This document shows positions 1 to 7,663 of a stretch of 23,798 bases of DNA, in pieces. The stretch's first letter is position 1; each line of letters begins with the position of its first letter. Position numbers and translations under genes: made by a program. This stretch comes from JBMYYR01 sp965243605 (GTDB taxonomy: Bacteria > Bacteroidota > Bacteroidia > Flavobacteriales > CAJXXR01), in assembly GCA_965243605.1 (NCBI GenBank), contig CBDEVQ010000071.1, forward strand, positions 1 through 23,798, in the 5' to 3' direction. Below the pieces are notes generated by a model that saw only the letters and a program-made list of their open reading frames with translations, did not search any database and was not told where the DNA came from.

Positions 1-641
1 CCTAATAAGGCTTTTGCATGCCCATGGGTAATCATTTTATCTCTTAATCCGGCTTGGACTAGAGGTTGCAATTGTAATAATCTTAAGAAATTGCTAACTG
101 TAGATCTTTTCTTACCTAAACGTTCACTTATTTGATCTTGAGTTTGTTTACACTCATCTAACAATCGTTTATATGATAAGGCAATTTCTATAGGATCTAA
201 TTCTTGTCGTTGAATATTTTCAACAATGGCCATTTCTAACATTTCTTGATCGTTTGCCGATCTGATAAATGCTGGAATTGTTGTTAAACCAACCATTTGA
301 GACGCTCTAAAACGACGTTCTCCACTTATTAGTTGATACGAATCTACGTCTATTCTACGCACCGTAATAGGTTGAATAATACCTAATTCTTTTATAGATT
401 GAGCTAAATCATTCAATTGTTCTTCATCAAACAAGCTTCTTGGTTGAAACGGGTTTGTTTGAATAGAATCTAATGGGATTTCCGATACAGATTTAAAAGA
501 CTTAAACTTTGGTCTTGGTTTTGTATCGGGTTCTGATTTTTCCTTAATAGAAGAAAATGAAGAGGAAACATTTTCTTCTTCATCTACTGAATTTAAAAGC
601 GCAGACAATCCTCTACCTAAAGCTTTTTTCTTTTTAACCAT
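1..641 (-). CDS. parB: Chromosome-partitioning protein ParB, C-terminus outside window
   Basis: ParB/Spo0J/Noc family CTPase and DNA clamp that loads at parS sites and works with ParA to segregate the chromosome origin. I translated it from the ATG at 641-639; 213 codons are present and the frame is open to the left edge. Visible in order: the basic N-terminus with LGRGLSALL typical of ParB, a variable acidic linker to about residue 45, the NPFQPR box near residue 65, the CTP-binding GERRFRA box, the ENIQRQELDPIE box, and a helix-turn-helix around QDQISERLGKKRSTVSNFLR. The C-terminal dimerisation domain is missing only because the window ends. The start codon directly abuts the parA stop (TAAATG), so the two are surely co-translated. 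In other Bacteroidota this pair is usually followed by dapB and lepB; that cannot be seen here. Confidence 0.96.
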   Translation of the reverse strand, partial: MVKKKKALGRGLSALLNSVDEEENVSSSFSSIKEKSEPDTKPRPKFKSFKSVSEIPLDSIQTNPFQPRSLFDEEQLNDLAQSIKELGIIQPITVRRIDVDSYQLISGERRFRASQMVGLTTIPAFIRSANDQEMLEMAIVENIQRQELDPIEIALSYKRLLDECKQTQDQISERLGKKRSTVSNFLRLLQLQPLVQAGLRDKMITHGHAKALL

Positions 642-1409
642 TTAGTTTTCGTTATTTGTAATAAGCTCTTTACCTAAGTTCATATAATTTATGGCGCCTC
701 TAGAACTTGCATCATACAAAATTATATTTTCACCAAAACTAGGTGCTTCACTTAAACGTACATTACGTTGGATAATTGTTTCAAAAACCATATCCTTAAA
801 ATGTTTTCTTACATCATCTATAACCATGTTAGATAAACGTAAACGTGAATCATACATCGTGAGTAATAGCCCTTCTATATCTAATGATTTATTGTAACTA
901 TTTCGTACACCTTTAACCGTATTCATCAGTTTACCTAACCCTTCAAGAGCGAAATATTCGCACTGTATAGGAATTAGGACGGAATTAGCAGCAGCTAATG
1001 CATTTAATGTAATTAGACCTAAAGATGGTGCACAATCTATGATAATATAATCATAATAGTCTTGAATAGATTCAAGAGATTTTCTTAACATATATTCTCT
1101 ACCTTCTCTATCTACAAGTTCTATTTCGGCAGCTACTAAATCCATTTTAGAAGCAACAAGATCTACATTAGGGCTGTTGGTTTCTAAAATTAACTCCTCA
1201 ATAGGCTTAATATGTTCAATGCATTCATAAGTACCAGATTCTACTTCGTCTGGGTTAATTCCAAATGCCGATGTTGCATTCGCTTGAGGATCTGCGTCTA
1301 TTAATAAGACTTTCTTTTCATAAACCCCAAGTGCTGCAGATAAATTTACCGATGTTGTTGTTTTACCAACTCCACCTTTTTGGTTTGCTATAGCAATTAT
1401 TTTAGCCAT
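642..1409 (-). CDS. parA: Chromosome-partitioning ATPase ParA (Soj)
   Basis: ParA/MinD-type ATPase, 255 aa, which forms ATP-dependent dimers on the nucleoid and moves ParB-bound origins. The deviant Walker A box KGGVGKTT lies at residues 11-18, the A' box with IDADPQ at about 37-42, and a Walker B-like IIIDCAPSLG near residue 120. Length is normal for the chromosomal Soj class, with no N-terminal HTH as in plasmid ParA. A frame-compatible TTG lies one codon upstream (1412), but the ATG at 1409-1407 gives the usual MAKIIAIANQKGG start and is preferred. It is the first gene of the parA-parB pair and is followed by parB with no gap. Confidence 0.97.
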   Translation of the reverse strand: MAKIIAIANQKGGVGKTTTSVNLSAALGVYEKKVLLIDADPQANATSAFGINPDEVESGTYECIEHIKPIEELILETNSPNVDLVASKMDLVAAEIELVDREGREYMLRKSLESIQDYYDYIIIDCAPSLGLITLNALAAANSVLIPIQCEYFALEGLGKLMNTVKGVRNSYNKSLDIEGLLLTMYDSRLRLSNMVIDDVRKHFKDMVFETIIQRNVRLSEAPSFGENIILYDASSRGAINYMNLGKELITNNEN

Positions 1410-1477
1410 CAATCTCTTTATATTTCTAGGGCTAATTTACAATTTTGATTTGGGCTACACGCATGCAAAATCGAAAG

Positions 1478-1486
1478 TTATTCACA
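1478..1486 (+). promoter_or_regulatory. Single DnaA-box-like 9-mer upstream of parA
   Basis: TTATTCACA fits the relaxed DnaA box TTATNCACA and lies about 70 bp before the parA start. Only one copy was seen, with no cluster or AT-rich unwinding element, so this is not an origin. At most it is an isolated binding site, and chance occurrence is quite possible. Confidence 0.2.
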
Positions 1487-1495
1487 TAAAACCAA

Positions 1496-1524
1496 TAAAA
1501 AAGCCATTCTAAATAGAATGACTT
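1496..1524 (-). terminator. Intrinsic terminator of the NYN gene
   Basis: The hairpin pairs CATTCT (1505-1510) with AGAATG (1515-1520) across an AAAT loop, then, past one mismatch, AAG with CTT. On the minus strand the stem is followed by a T-run (the A-run at 1496-1502 on the plus strand). It sits about 50 bp after the stop of the gene ending at 1577 and separates it from parA. Confidence 0.72.
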
Positions 1525-1576
1525 GAGTATAAGGATCAAAAATTAACAAATTTTTGATAATTTCTTATTTTTCGAC

Positions 1577-2383
1577 TTAAAATACCGATGTAGGTGATGT
1601 TTGCACTTTTCTATGCGATTCACGACAGTCAAAACAGTAATAGTAAGATTCTGACCAAGTCGTTTCTTCAACGCGACCACAACTATCACAAGTTCTTAAA
1701 TTTGCACGGTTATCGTTTTCACGACATCCACTACAGTAGAATTCAGCACCATGCCAGTTTGTTAATTCTGCATCTCCACAAGACATACACTCTCTATAGT
1801 GCTCATTTCTTTCTAATTTCAAGAAGTCAATGTGCTCATCTAAATATAAACTTGGGTAGTCAAATAAATATTGTTTCGATTGTAATCTTACATCTGTAGA
1901 ATTTGATAATCCAATTAATAAAATACGTTTACCTAACATACGTAAACGGTTTATCATTGGAATGTATCCTGGATCAGAAATAATAACAGCAGCTACATCA
2001 AATGAATCTAAAGCTGCATTACCCATTACTGAAGATGTTAAGGCAATGTTTAGTGATTTATCTTTAGGCTTTAATTCTGGATCATTCTGATAATCAATCT
2101 CAAATACTTCTGTTTCAAAATAACAGTCTTCTTTAAGATATTTATAAAATGATTTTTGTTTACTTGAATTGAATTCTGGTTTATTAACTGGAATTGATCC
2201 AAAGAAATTAGTACGAACTAAATCTATATTATTATTCGTAATTTTTTTTAAGTGGTCACATACTAAAGTCGGAAACTTTTTATAGTCCACATCATTCTCA
2301 TCGTTTTCAAATGCTTCCACCAACTGTTTTTTGTTGTGAAACATCCATCCTCCATCGATGAATAACATTGTTTTAATAGCCAT
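1577..2383 (-). CDS. NYN-domain (PIN-like) protein with two C-terminal zinc ribbons
   Basis: A 268-aa cytoplasmic protein. Residues 1 to about 175 have the NYN/LabA (DUF88) pattern, a PIN-like fold generally linked to RNA cleavage: an N-terminal strand with FIDGGWMF (D10) and a later strand-turn VIISDPGYIP followed by a helix and KRILLIGLS. From about residue 198 there are two consecutive zinc-ribbon units, each made of two CxxC pairs (CMSC and CSGC; CDSC and CFDC), probably for RNA or protein binding. Compared with my memory of the family, some acidic active-site positions look replaced (see findings), so nuclease activity should not be assumed. It is monocistronic, with its own promoter-like element upstream and a terminator downstream. 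RNA-related function is inferred from the fold. Confidence 0.82.
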   Translation of the reverse strand: MAIKTMLFIDGGWMFHNKKQLVEAFENDENDVDYKKFPTLVCDHLKKITNNNIDLVRTNFFGSIPVNKPEFNSSKQKSFYKYLKEDCYFETEVFEIDYQNDPELKPKDKSLNIALTSSVMGNAALDSFDVAAVIISDPGYIPMINRLRMLGKRILLIGLSNSTDVRLQSKQYLFDYPSLYLDEHIDFLKLERNEHYRECMSCGDAELTNWHGAEFYCSGCRENDNRANLRTCDSCGRVEETTWSESYYYCFDCRESHRKVQTSPTSVF

Positions 2384-2423
2384 AATTTTGGGGGTTGTGT
2401 TTATTATTTATTAAATGCTTGCG

Positions 2424-2431
2424 CAAATATA
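2424..2431 (-). promoter_or_regulatory. Bacteroidota -7 element (TATATTTG) for the NYN gene
   Basis: It matches the TAnnTTTG -7 consensus on the minus strand, 40 bp before the ATG at 2383. No TTG was found at the expected 17-23 bp spacing, so only half of the promoter is supported. Confidence 0.35.
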
Positions 2432-2685
2432 CATAAAATTCAAGTATTTAATAAATGTAATTAATTAGCATAAACAAAGATATAACAATTCTTAATTATT
2501 ATAAAACCTGCCTAGTGATAAAGAATAATTTCTCAAAACCATTAATCGATAAAAACCACCCGTTAATCGATGAAATACATCTGTTAGTTAAAAAAAATAA
2601 ACATTCTACCCTACCGTTAATGTAAGTTAAAAAAGACATGCACTGACAAAAACGAGTTTCTATTCAATAAAATGGGTAAATTATA

Positions 2686-2711
2686 GACATAATGTCATTT
2701 TTTTAAATTTG
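2686..2711 (+). promoter_or_regulatory. clpB promoter: TAAATTTG element with an adjacent palindrome
   Basis: TAAATTTG (2704-2711) matches the Bacteroidota -7 consensus and is 42 bp upstream of the chosen clpB ATG. Just upstream is the perfect dyad GACAT-A-ATGTC (2686-2696), in a position where a bound regulator would touch RNA polymerase. No -33 TTG is seen at normal spacing. The element overlaps a possible TTG start at 2709, which argues against that start. Confidence 0.45.
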
Positions 2712-2753
2712 GTCAAACAATTGATACCATTCCTACAATCAAACATTACACCT

Positions 2754-5381
2754 ATGAATTTAGAACAATTTACAACCAAATCTCAACAGGCCATTCAAGC
2801 GTCTACAGAAATGGCTCAAAATAAAAATCATAATTATGTTGATTTGCCACATTTGCTAGCTTCTATTATACACATCGATAAAGATTTGACCAATTTTATA
2901 TTTACAGAACTGCAAATTACATCGCATCAAATAAACCCTATTATAGATAAATACCTCAACAGCATACCTAATAACGGAGATACAAGTCAACAAATATATG
3001 GTTCTAACGATTTACTAAATGTACTCGGTAAAGCGAAGACTAATCTATCCATATTTAATGATGAATATATTGCCTTAGATTTATTACTATTAACGATTGT
3101 AGAATCTAAATCTACATTTTCAAACGCATTAAATCCGTTAGGATTAACAAAATCTAAATTAAAACCAATCATCACAAAATTACGTAAAGGAGAGAAAGTT
3201 ATGAGTAAATCTGCCGAAAATACATATAGAACATTAGAAAAATATGCTATTCATTTAAACAAAAGAGCATTAGACGGTAAAATAGATCCTGTTATAGGTA
3301 GAGATGATGAAATTAGACGTGTATTACAAATAATTTCTAGACGAACGAAAAACAATCCGATTTTAATTGGTGAACCTGGTGTTGGTAAAACGGCAATAAT
3401 AGAAGGTTTAGCTCAACGATTAATTGATAGAGATGTACCCGAAAACATTAAGGATAAGCAACTATATTCTTTAGACATGGGACTTCTTATTGCAGGAGCA
3501 AAATATAAAGGTGAATTTGAGGAGCGATTAAAAAGTGTGATTAGTGAAGTTCAAAAATCAGAAGGAAATATTATCTTGTTTATTGACGAAATTCACACCT
3601 TAATTGGAGCTGGAGCAAGCGAAGGTGCCATGGATGCAGCAAACCTTCTTAAACCAGCATTGGCAAGAGGTGAAATTAGAACTATTGGGGCAACAACCTT
3701 TGCTGAGTATCAAAAACACATTGAAAAAGATAAAGCCCTTGAGCGTAGGTTTCAACAAGTAATTGTTGATGAGCCTAACGTAGAAGAAGCAATTTCTATA
3801 CTAAGAGGTATTAAAGAAAAATATGAAATACACCATGGAATTCAGATTGAAGATGATGCTGTAATTGCGGCCGTAGAATTATCTAAACGTTATATATCTA
3901 ACCGCTTTTTACCTGATAAAGCGATTGATTTAATGGATGAAGCCAGTGCCAAAATAAGAATTGAAATGAATTCGGTTCCAGAAGAATTGGATGAAGTAAA
4001 TAGAAAACTCTTGCATTTAGAAATTGAAAGAGAAGCCATTAGACGGGAAAACAACAAAGAAAAAGAGACTGCATTAAATTTCGAAATTGACAATTTAAAG
4101 GATATTCAGAATCAGATGAAGGCTCAATGGTTACATGAAAAGTCTATTATTGATGGAATTCGTACATCTAAGGAGGAAATAGAACAGCTTAATTTAGAAG
4201 CCGAACAAGCTGAACGTGAAGGTAATTTCGCCAAAGTTGCTGAAATTAGATATGGTAAATTAGAAGAAGCGAAAAAGAAACAAGAAAAACTACGTCAAGA
4301 CGTTAATGATTTACAAGAAAATGAAAATACACTTGTAAAAGAAAAAGTAAGTAGTCAAGATATTGCTGAGGTTATTTCTAAATGGACCGGTATACCAACG
4401 CAAAATATGTTAAAATCTGAACGTGAAAAACTTCTTGATCTAGAGTTAGAATTATCTAAACGTGTTGCTGGACAGGAAGAAGCTATTACGGCCTTAGCAG
4501 ATGCGGTAAGGCGAAGTCGTTCTGGACTTCAAGATCCTAATAAACCTATTGGTTCTTTCTTATTTTTAGGGAGTACTGGAGTTGGTAAAACTGAACTTGC
4601 CAAAACCTTAGCAGAATATCTATTTAATGATGAACAAGCTATGGTTAGGATTGATATGAGTGAGTATCAAGAAAAACATGCGGTAAGTCGATTAATTGGT
4701 GCTCCTCCCGGATATATTGGATATGATGAAGGTGGGCAGTTAACTGAAGCTGTAAGACGTAAACCCTATTCCGTTATTTTATTAGATGAAATTGAAAAAG
4801 CACATCCAGATGCCTTTCATATTTTACTCCAAGTATTAGATGATGGAAGGTTAACGGATAATAAAGGACGTATAGCTGACTTTAAAAACACAATCATTAT
4901 TATGACTTCTAATATGGGGTCAGAATGGATACAGGAGCAAATTCCAACTTTAGAAAAAGCGAATCCGATGGAAAAGGGAATTTTATTCGATCAGATTGAA
5001 ATAAAGGTTTTAAACAGTTTAAAACAACATTTAAGACCAGAATTCATTAATCGGATTGATGAAACAATTTTATTTAAACCTTTATTTAGTGATGTTTTAA
5101 GGAAAATCGTTCGTATTCAGCTTGATAATGTCATTAAGCTTCTTAAGAATAACGATATCGATTTAACATACTCTCCTGATGTTATAAACGTTTTGGGTAC
5201 AGATGGATATGATCCGCTTTACGGTGCTAGGCCACTTAAACGTTATATACAAAGAGAGATATTAAATCCGCTTTCCAAAGAAATCCTTTCAGGAAAAATA
5301 AATAAAGAAGATGCGATAATTATTGGATTTACCGACCATAAGTTTACGTTTGAAAATGTCAATGGAATTACAGCCATTTAA
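2754..5381 (+). CDS. clpB: ATP-dependent disaggregase ClpB (Hsp100)
   Basis: An 875-aa hexameric AAA+ chaperone that pulls proteins out of aggregates together with DnaK. In order: N-terminal Clp-N domain (about 1-150), NBD1 with Walker A GEPGVGKT at 206-213 and Walker B D278-E279, a coiled-coil M domain (about 395-530, with the ClpB-type KVAEIRYGKLEEA stretch), NBD2 with Walker A GSTGVGKT at 606-613 and Walker B D678-E679, and a C-terminal ClpB D2-small domain. The M domain makes it ClpB rather than ClpA or ClpC. The N-domain looks more diverged than the rest. The frame is open 15 codons upstream to a TTG at 2709, but the ATG at 2754 gives the family-typical MNLEQFTTKSQQAI start and follows a good -7 element. 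It is monocistronic and ends in an intrinsic terminator. Heat-shock control is expected from the family; no CIRCE element is visible. Confidence 0.97.
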   Translation: MNLEQFTTKSQQAIQASTEMAQNKNHNYVDLPHLLASIIHIDKDLTNFIFTELQITSHQINPIIDKYLNSIPNNGDTSQQIYGSNDLLNVLGKAKTNLSIFNDEYIALDLLLLTIVESKSTFSNALNPLGLTKSKLKPIITKLRKGEKVMSKSAENTYRTLEKYAIHLNKRALDGKIDPVIGRDDEIRRVLQIISRRTKNNPILIGEPGVGKTAIIEGLAQRLIDRDVPENIKDKQLYSLDMGLLIAGAKYKGEFEERLKSVISEVQKSEGNIILFIDEIHTLIGAGASEGAMDAANLLKPALARGEIRTIGATTFAEYQKHIEKDKALERRFQQVIVDEPNVEEAISILRGIKEKYEIHHGIQIEDDAVIAAVELSKRYISNRFLPDKAIDLMDEASAKIRIEMNSVPEELDEVNRKLLHLEIEREAIRRENNKEKETALNFEIDNLKDIQNQMKAQWLHEKSIIDGIRTSKEEIEQLNLEAEQAEREGNFAKVAEIRYGKLEEAKKKQEKLRQDVNDLQENENTLVKEKVSSQDIAEVISKWTGIPTQNMLKSEREKLLDLELELSKRVAGQEEAITALADAVRRSRSGLQDPNKPIGSFLFLGSTGVGKTELAKTLAEYLFNDEQAMVRIDMSEYQEKHAVSRLIGAPPGYIGYDEGGQLTEAVRRKPYSVILLDEIEKAHPDAFHILLQVLDDGRLTDNKGRIADFKNTIIIMTSNMGSEWIQEQIPTLEKANPMEKGILFDQIEIKVLNSLKQHLRPEFINRIDETILFKPLFSDVLRKIVRIQLDNVIKLLKNNDIDLTYSPDVINVLGTDGYDPLYGARPLKRYIQREILNPLSKEILSGKINKEDAIIIGFTDHKFTFENVNGITAI

Positions 5382-5402
5382 TCCATATCTAATACATTTC
5401 AT

Positions 5403-5438
5403 AAGCCCTTTTACGTGACGTACTAGGGCTTTATTTTT
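5403..5438 (+). terminator. Intrinsic terminator of clpB
   Basis: A 7-bp perfect stem, AAGCCCT (5403-5409) and AGGGCTT (5425-5431), encloses a smaller TACG/CGTA hairpin and is followed by a T-rich tail on the plus strand. Its 3' arm overlaps the last codons of the convergent acetyltransferase gene. There is no matching T-run on the minus strand, so it appears one-way. Confidence 0.75.
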
Positions 5439-5851
5439 TTAACAAAATGATAGCCTAGTATCTGGTAACCTTGGTTAAAGTAAAACTTATGAGACCTACT
5501 ATTATGAACGTATGTATTTAATTCTATAGATAAGCAATTGTTATTTTTAGCCCATTGCTCTATTTGAATCATGGCTTCATTTCCGAGTCCCATAGATTGC
5601 TTTGTATGATCTATGATAACATTATCTATTTCTAATTGTTTACCCGAATATAAACGCACGGTAATCCATCCACTAATTACCCCAACAAGTTCATCTATTA
5701 AATAACACCCAAAACAGGTATGATTATCATAGGTAAACATGTCCATTTGCCTTTCTTTAATAAGCTCTAGGCTTTTGTCCGGATTTAATTGTTTTGTTAA
5801 TTCTACAATCTTATCAATGTGATTAACAGATAATGGTTTAATGGTTATCAT
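5423..5851 (-). CDS. GNAT-family N-acetyltransferase
   Basis: A 142-aa single-domain GNAT protein that would transfer an acetyl group from acetyl-CoA to an amine on an unknown substrate. The acetyl-CoA pyrophosphate-binding loop is visible as QSMGLGNEAM at about residues 86-95, followed by the IEQWAKNNNC helix and the C-terminal SHKFYFNQGY segment (last strand, with the usual Tyr/Phe-rich motif). Length is normal. It is the last gene of a three-gene unit; its ATG overlaps the preceding stop by one base (TAATG), so translational coupling is likely. Because the operon begins with a drug-type exporter, a detoxifying acetylation is one idea, but the sequence does not show the substrate. Confidence 0.85.
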   Translation of the reverse strand: MITIKPLSVNHIDKIVELTKQLNPDKSLELIKERQMDMFTYDNHTCFGCYLIDELVGVISGWITVRLYSGKQLEIDNVIIDHTKQSMGLGNEAMIQIEQWAKNNNCLSIELNTYVHNSRSHKFYFNQGYQILGYHFVKKIKP

Positions 5852-6327
5852 TACATTTTTTTCTCGAATGGTTTAAAAAAATTGATTGTGTTAGAATCGC
5901 TATTTGCCATAGAAATAAACACAATTTCCAAATTTAAAGTTTTTAGAATATAATAATTAGATTCTTTAACTTGTTTATAAATCCATTTTTTATCCAAATT
6001 AATAAACATTGCCTTTAGCACAAATTCAAAAACCCATCGCCAAGACCATTTCTTAATTACAGTATGAACCTTGCCTTCTTTGTACTCACTTGTTATCATA
6101 GACGCGTAAAGAATAGGTAGTGCTTGTTCTTTGTTATTAATCGAAAAAAATATTAATATCCCTTTTTCGTGTCTAACAAAATTACATTTGGAATTCACTT
6201 TTAATTCAAATTCATCCCCTGTATTGGATGTGATTTTTTTAAGGAAAAAACCACCTTGACTATGCAATGGCATAGTGGGTCCTAAAATGTTTTTTATCCT
6301 CCAATAGTTTACAGGCTCTAAGATCAT
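5851..6327 (-). CDS. Unrecognised 158-aa protein in the exporter operon
   Basis: I do not recognise a family. The protein is soluble-looking, lacks a signal peptide or clear membrane span, and is rich in Lys, Trp and aromatic residues, with a basic-aromatic stretch around VIKKWSWRWVFEFVLKAMF (about 91-110) that could be an amphipathic helix. The start ATG at 6327 lies 8 bp after the exporter stop, and its stop overlaps the acetyltransferase start, so it is firmly inside an operon and is probably a real gene. Codon use resembles its neighbours. A role tied to the exporter or acetyltransferase is inference from position only. Confidence 0.7.
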   Translation of the reverse strand: MILEPVNYWRIKNILGPTMPLHSQGGFFLKKITSNTGDEFELKVNSKCNFVRHEKGILIFFSINNKEQALPILYASMITSEYKEGKVHTVIKKWSWRWVFEFVLKAMFINLDKKWIYKQVKESNYYILKTLNLEIVFISMANSDSNTINFFKPFEKKM

Positions 6328-6335
6328 GACTAATT

Positions 6336-7538
6336 CTATTCTGTATATATTGTTTTTTTATTCTTTTGATAATCCATCCAAAATATAATAAAGATTGAAA
6401 AAATTCCAAGAACTAAAAACGAGGCAATTAAAGGTAAAATAGAACCTTGATATAAACTTCCAACATAGGCTGATATTGGCACCGAAATAAAAGTAGAGAC
6501 AGATCCTACAACAGAAGCCCCTGTACCAGCTATATGACCAAGGGGTTCCATAGCTATAGAGTTTAGGTTACCAAATAAAAATCCAACACTAAACATGATC
6601 GGAATTAAGCAGATCATAAATACAATAAATGGAGGATTACCATAATTTTGTATGTATATTACAAACAACGCAGACAACGAAATAACGGCATATAAAGAGC
6701 GTTTAACGATATTAACCATTCCGTATTTTTCCACTAGCCTTCCATTTAAAAACGACGCTAGACCTATAGACAAGGCGATCACGGCAAAGTAATAAGGGAA
6801 GGTTTCTGTCTTTCCATAAAGTTCTTGAAATATCTGCTGAGACATATTCAAATAGGTCATAAACGCTGCAAAAACAAGCCCTGAAATTATGGTATAGTTA
6901 AACGACTGCTTATTATTTACAATTTCTATAACGGCATTGGTTGTTCGTTTTAATGAGAATTTCTGCAACTTATCTTCTGTTAAAGTCTCTTCTTGTTTTA
7001 TGGCAAACCAAACGGTTACTATGGTTGTAAAAGCTAATAGTACAATAAAGATCATTTTCCAAGTACTTATATATAATATAGCTTGTCCTAAAGTTGGAGC
7101 CAGTGTTGGTACAATAATGAAAACCGTCATGATAAACGACATAACTTTAGCCATTTCCTCGCTTCTATAAACATCTCTAATAAGAGCAATACAAACAATT
7201 CTATTGGCCGACAGTCCGAAACCTTGTAAGGCTCGTCCTATATACATTAAGGTCATATCTTGTGCAAATAGACATAACACTGAACCCATAAAGAAGAAAA
7301 CAAACCCAATATAAATGGTTTTTTTCCTTCCTATGCTATCAGATAAAGGCCCATACAATAATTGACCAATCGCTAATCCAAGAAATATTGAAGTAATTAT
7401 TTTTTGACTATCATTATCATTTACAACATTTAATGCATCGCCAATTAATCCTTGAGCAGGAAGAACTGCATCAATAGAAAAGGCAACAAAAGACATCATT
7501 AATGCCAATAATGGGATAGAAAGTTTATTTGGGCTCAT
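6336..7538 (-). CDS. MFS drug-resistance exporter, Bcr/CflA family
   Basis: A 400-aa major facilitator of 12 predicted hydrophobic segments in the inner membrane; Bcr/CflA members are proton-coupled exporters of drugs or metabolites (bicyclomycin, sulfonamide, Cys, arabinose). Seen: an N-terminal span with SIDAVLPAQ, then the loop 2-3 signature GPLSDSIGRKK (MFS motif A), and a second set of six spans after a central basic loop (about residue 190-215). A TTG at 7562 would add eight residues, but the ATG at 7538 is the usual place for the family and is chosen. It is first in an operon with the unknown 158-aa gene and the GNAT gene. A weak TAATATTG near 7560 is one mismatch from the -7 consensus. 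The transported compound cannot be told. Confidence 0.9.
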   Translation of the reverse strand: MSPNKLSIPLLALMMSFVAFSIDAVLPAQGLIGDALNVVNDNDSQKIITSIFLGLAIGQLLYGPLSDSIGRKKTIYIGFVFFFMGSVLCLFAQDMTLMYIGRALQGFGLSANRIVCIALIRDVYRSEEMAKVMSFIMTVFIIVPTLAPTLGQAILYISTWKMIFIVLLAFTTIVTVWFAIKQEETLTEDKLQKFSLKRTTNAVIEIVNNKQSFNYTIISGLVFAAFMTYLNMSQQIFQELYGKTETFPYYFAVIALSIGLASFLNGRLVEKYGMVNIVKRSLYAVISLSALFVIYIQNYGNPPFIVFMICLIPIMFSVGFLFGNLNSIAMEPLGHIAGTGASVVGSVSTFISVPISAYVGSLYQGSILPLIASFLVLGIFSIFIIFWMDYQKNKKTIYTE

Positions 7539-7663
7539 GGTTGGGGTTAAATTTGGATACAATATTACGTTTTATTTCCCATTATATTTTATTAAAAAAA
7601 TGTGAAATGAGTATGAATGTTAATCCAACAAAATAATAAAATCATGAACCTATTTTCAATCTT

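Larger units (their letters stand above)
2384..2753. other. Divergent intergenic region between the NYN gene and clpB
   Basis: About 370 bp of very AT-rich DNA with no convincing ORF. It holds a TATATTTG element facing the NYN gene, a pair of TTAATCGAT direct repeats 21 bp apart in the middle, and, near clpB, a GACAT-A-ATGTC palindrome followed by a TAAATTTG element. Nothing else was recognised. Confidence 0.6.

Noticed and set aside
691..897. Plus-strand frame inside parA
   Set aside because: It is antisense to conserved ParA codons; no independent evidence for a gene. The same applies to the other short frames opposite the NYN, clpB, exporter, M16, nadC, Omp28-like and T9SS genes.
1478..1486. 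DnaA box near parA as evidence of the replication origin
   Set aside because: Only one box is present, with no cluster, unwinding element or dnaA/dnaN neighbours. Kept only as a low-confidence feature.
2709..2753. Fifteen-codon N-terminal extension of ClpB from a TTG
   Set aside because: The TTG is inside the -7 promoter element and the added residues do not fit the family's conserved N-terminus.
5410..5424. ACGTGACGT inside the clpB terminator, considered as a parS-like site
   Set aside because: It lacks the GTTTCACGTGAAAC core symmetry expected for parS; it is part of the terminator loop.
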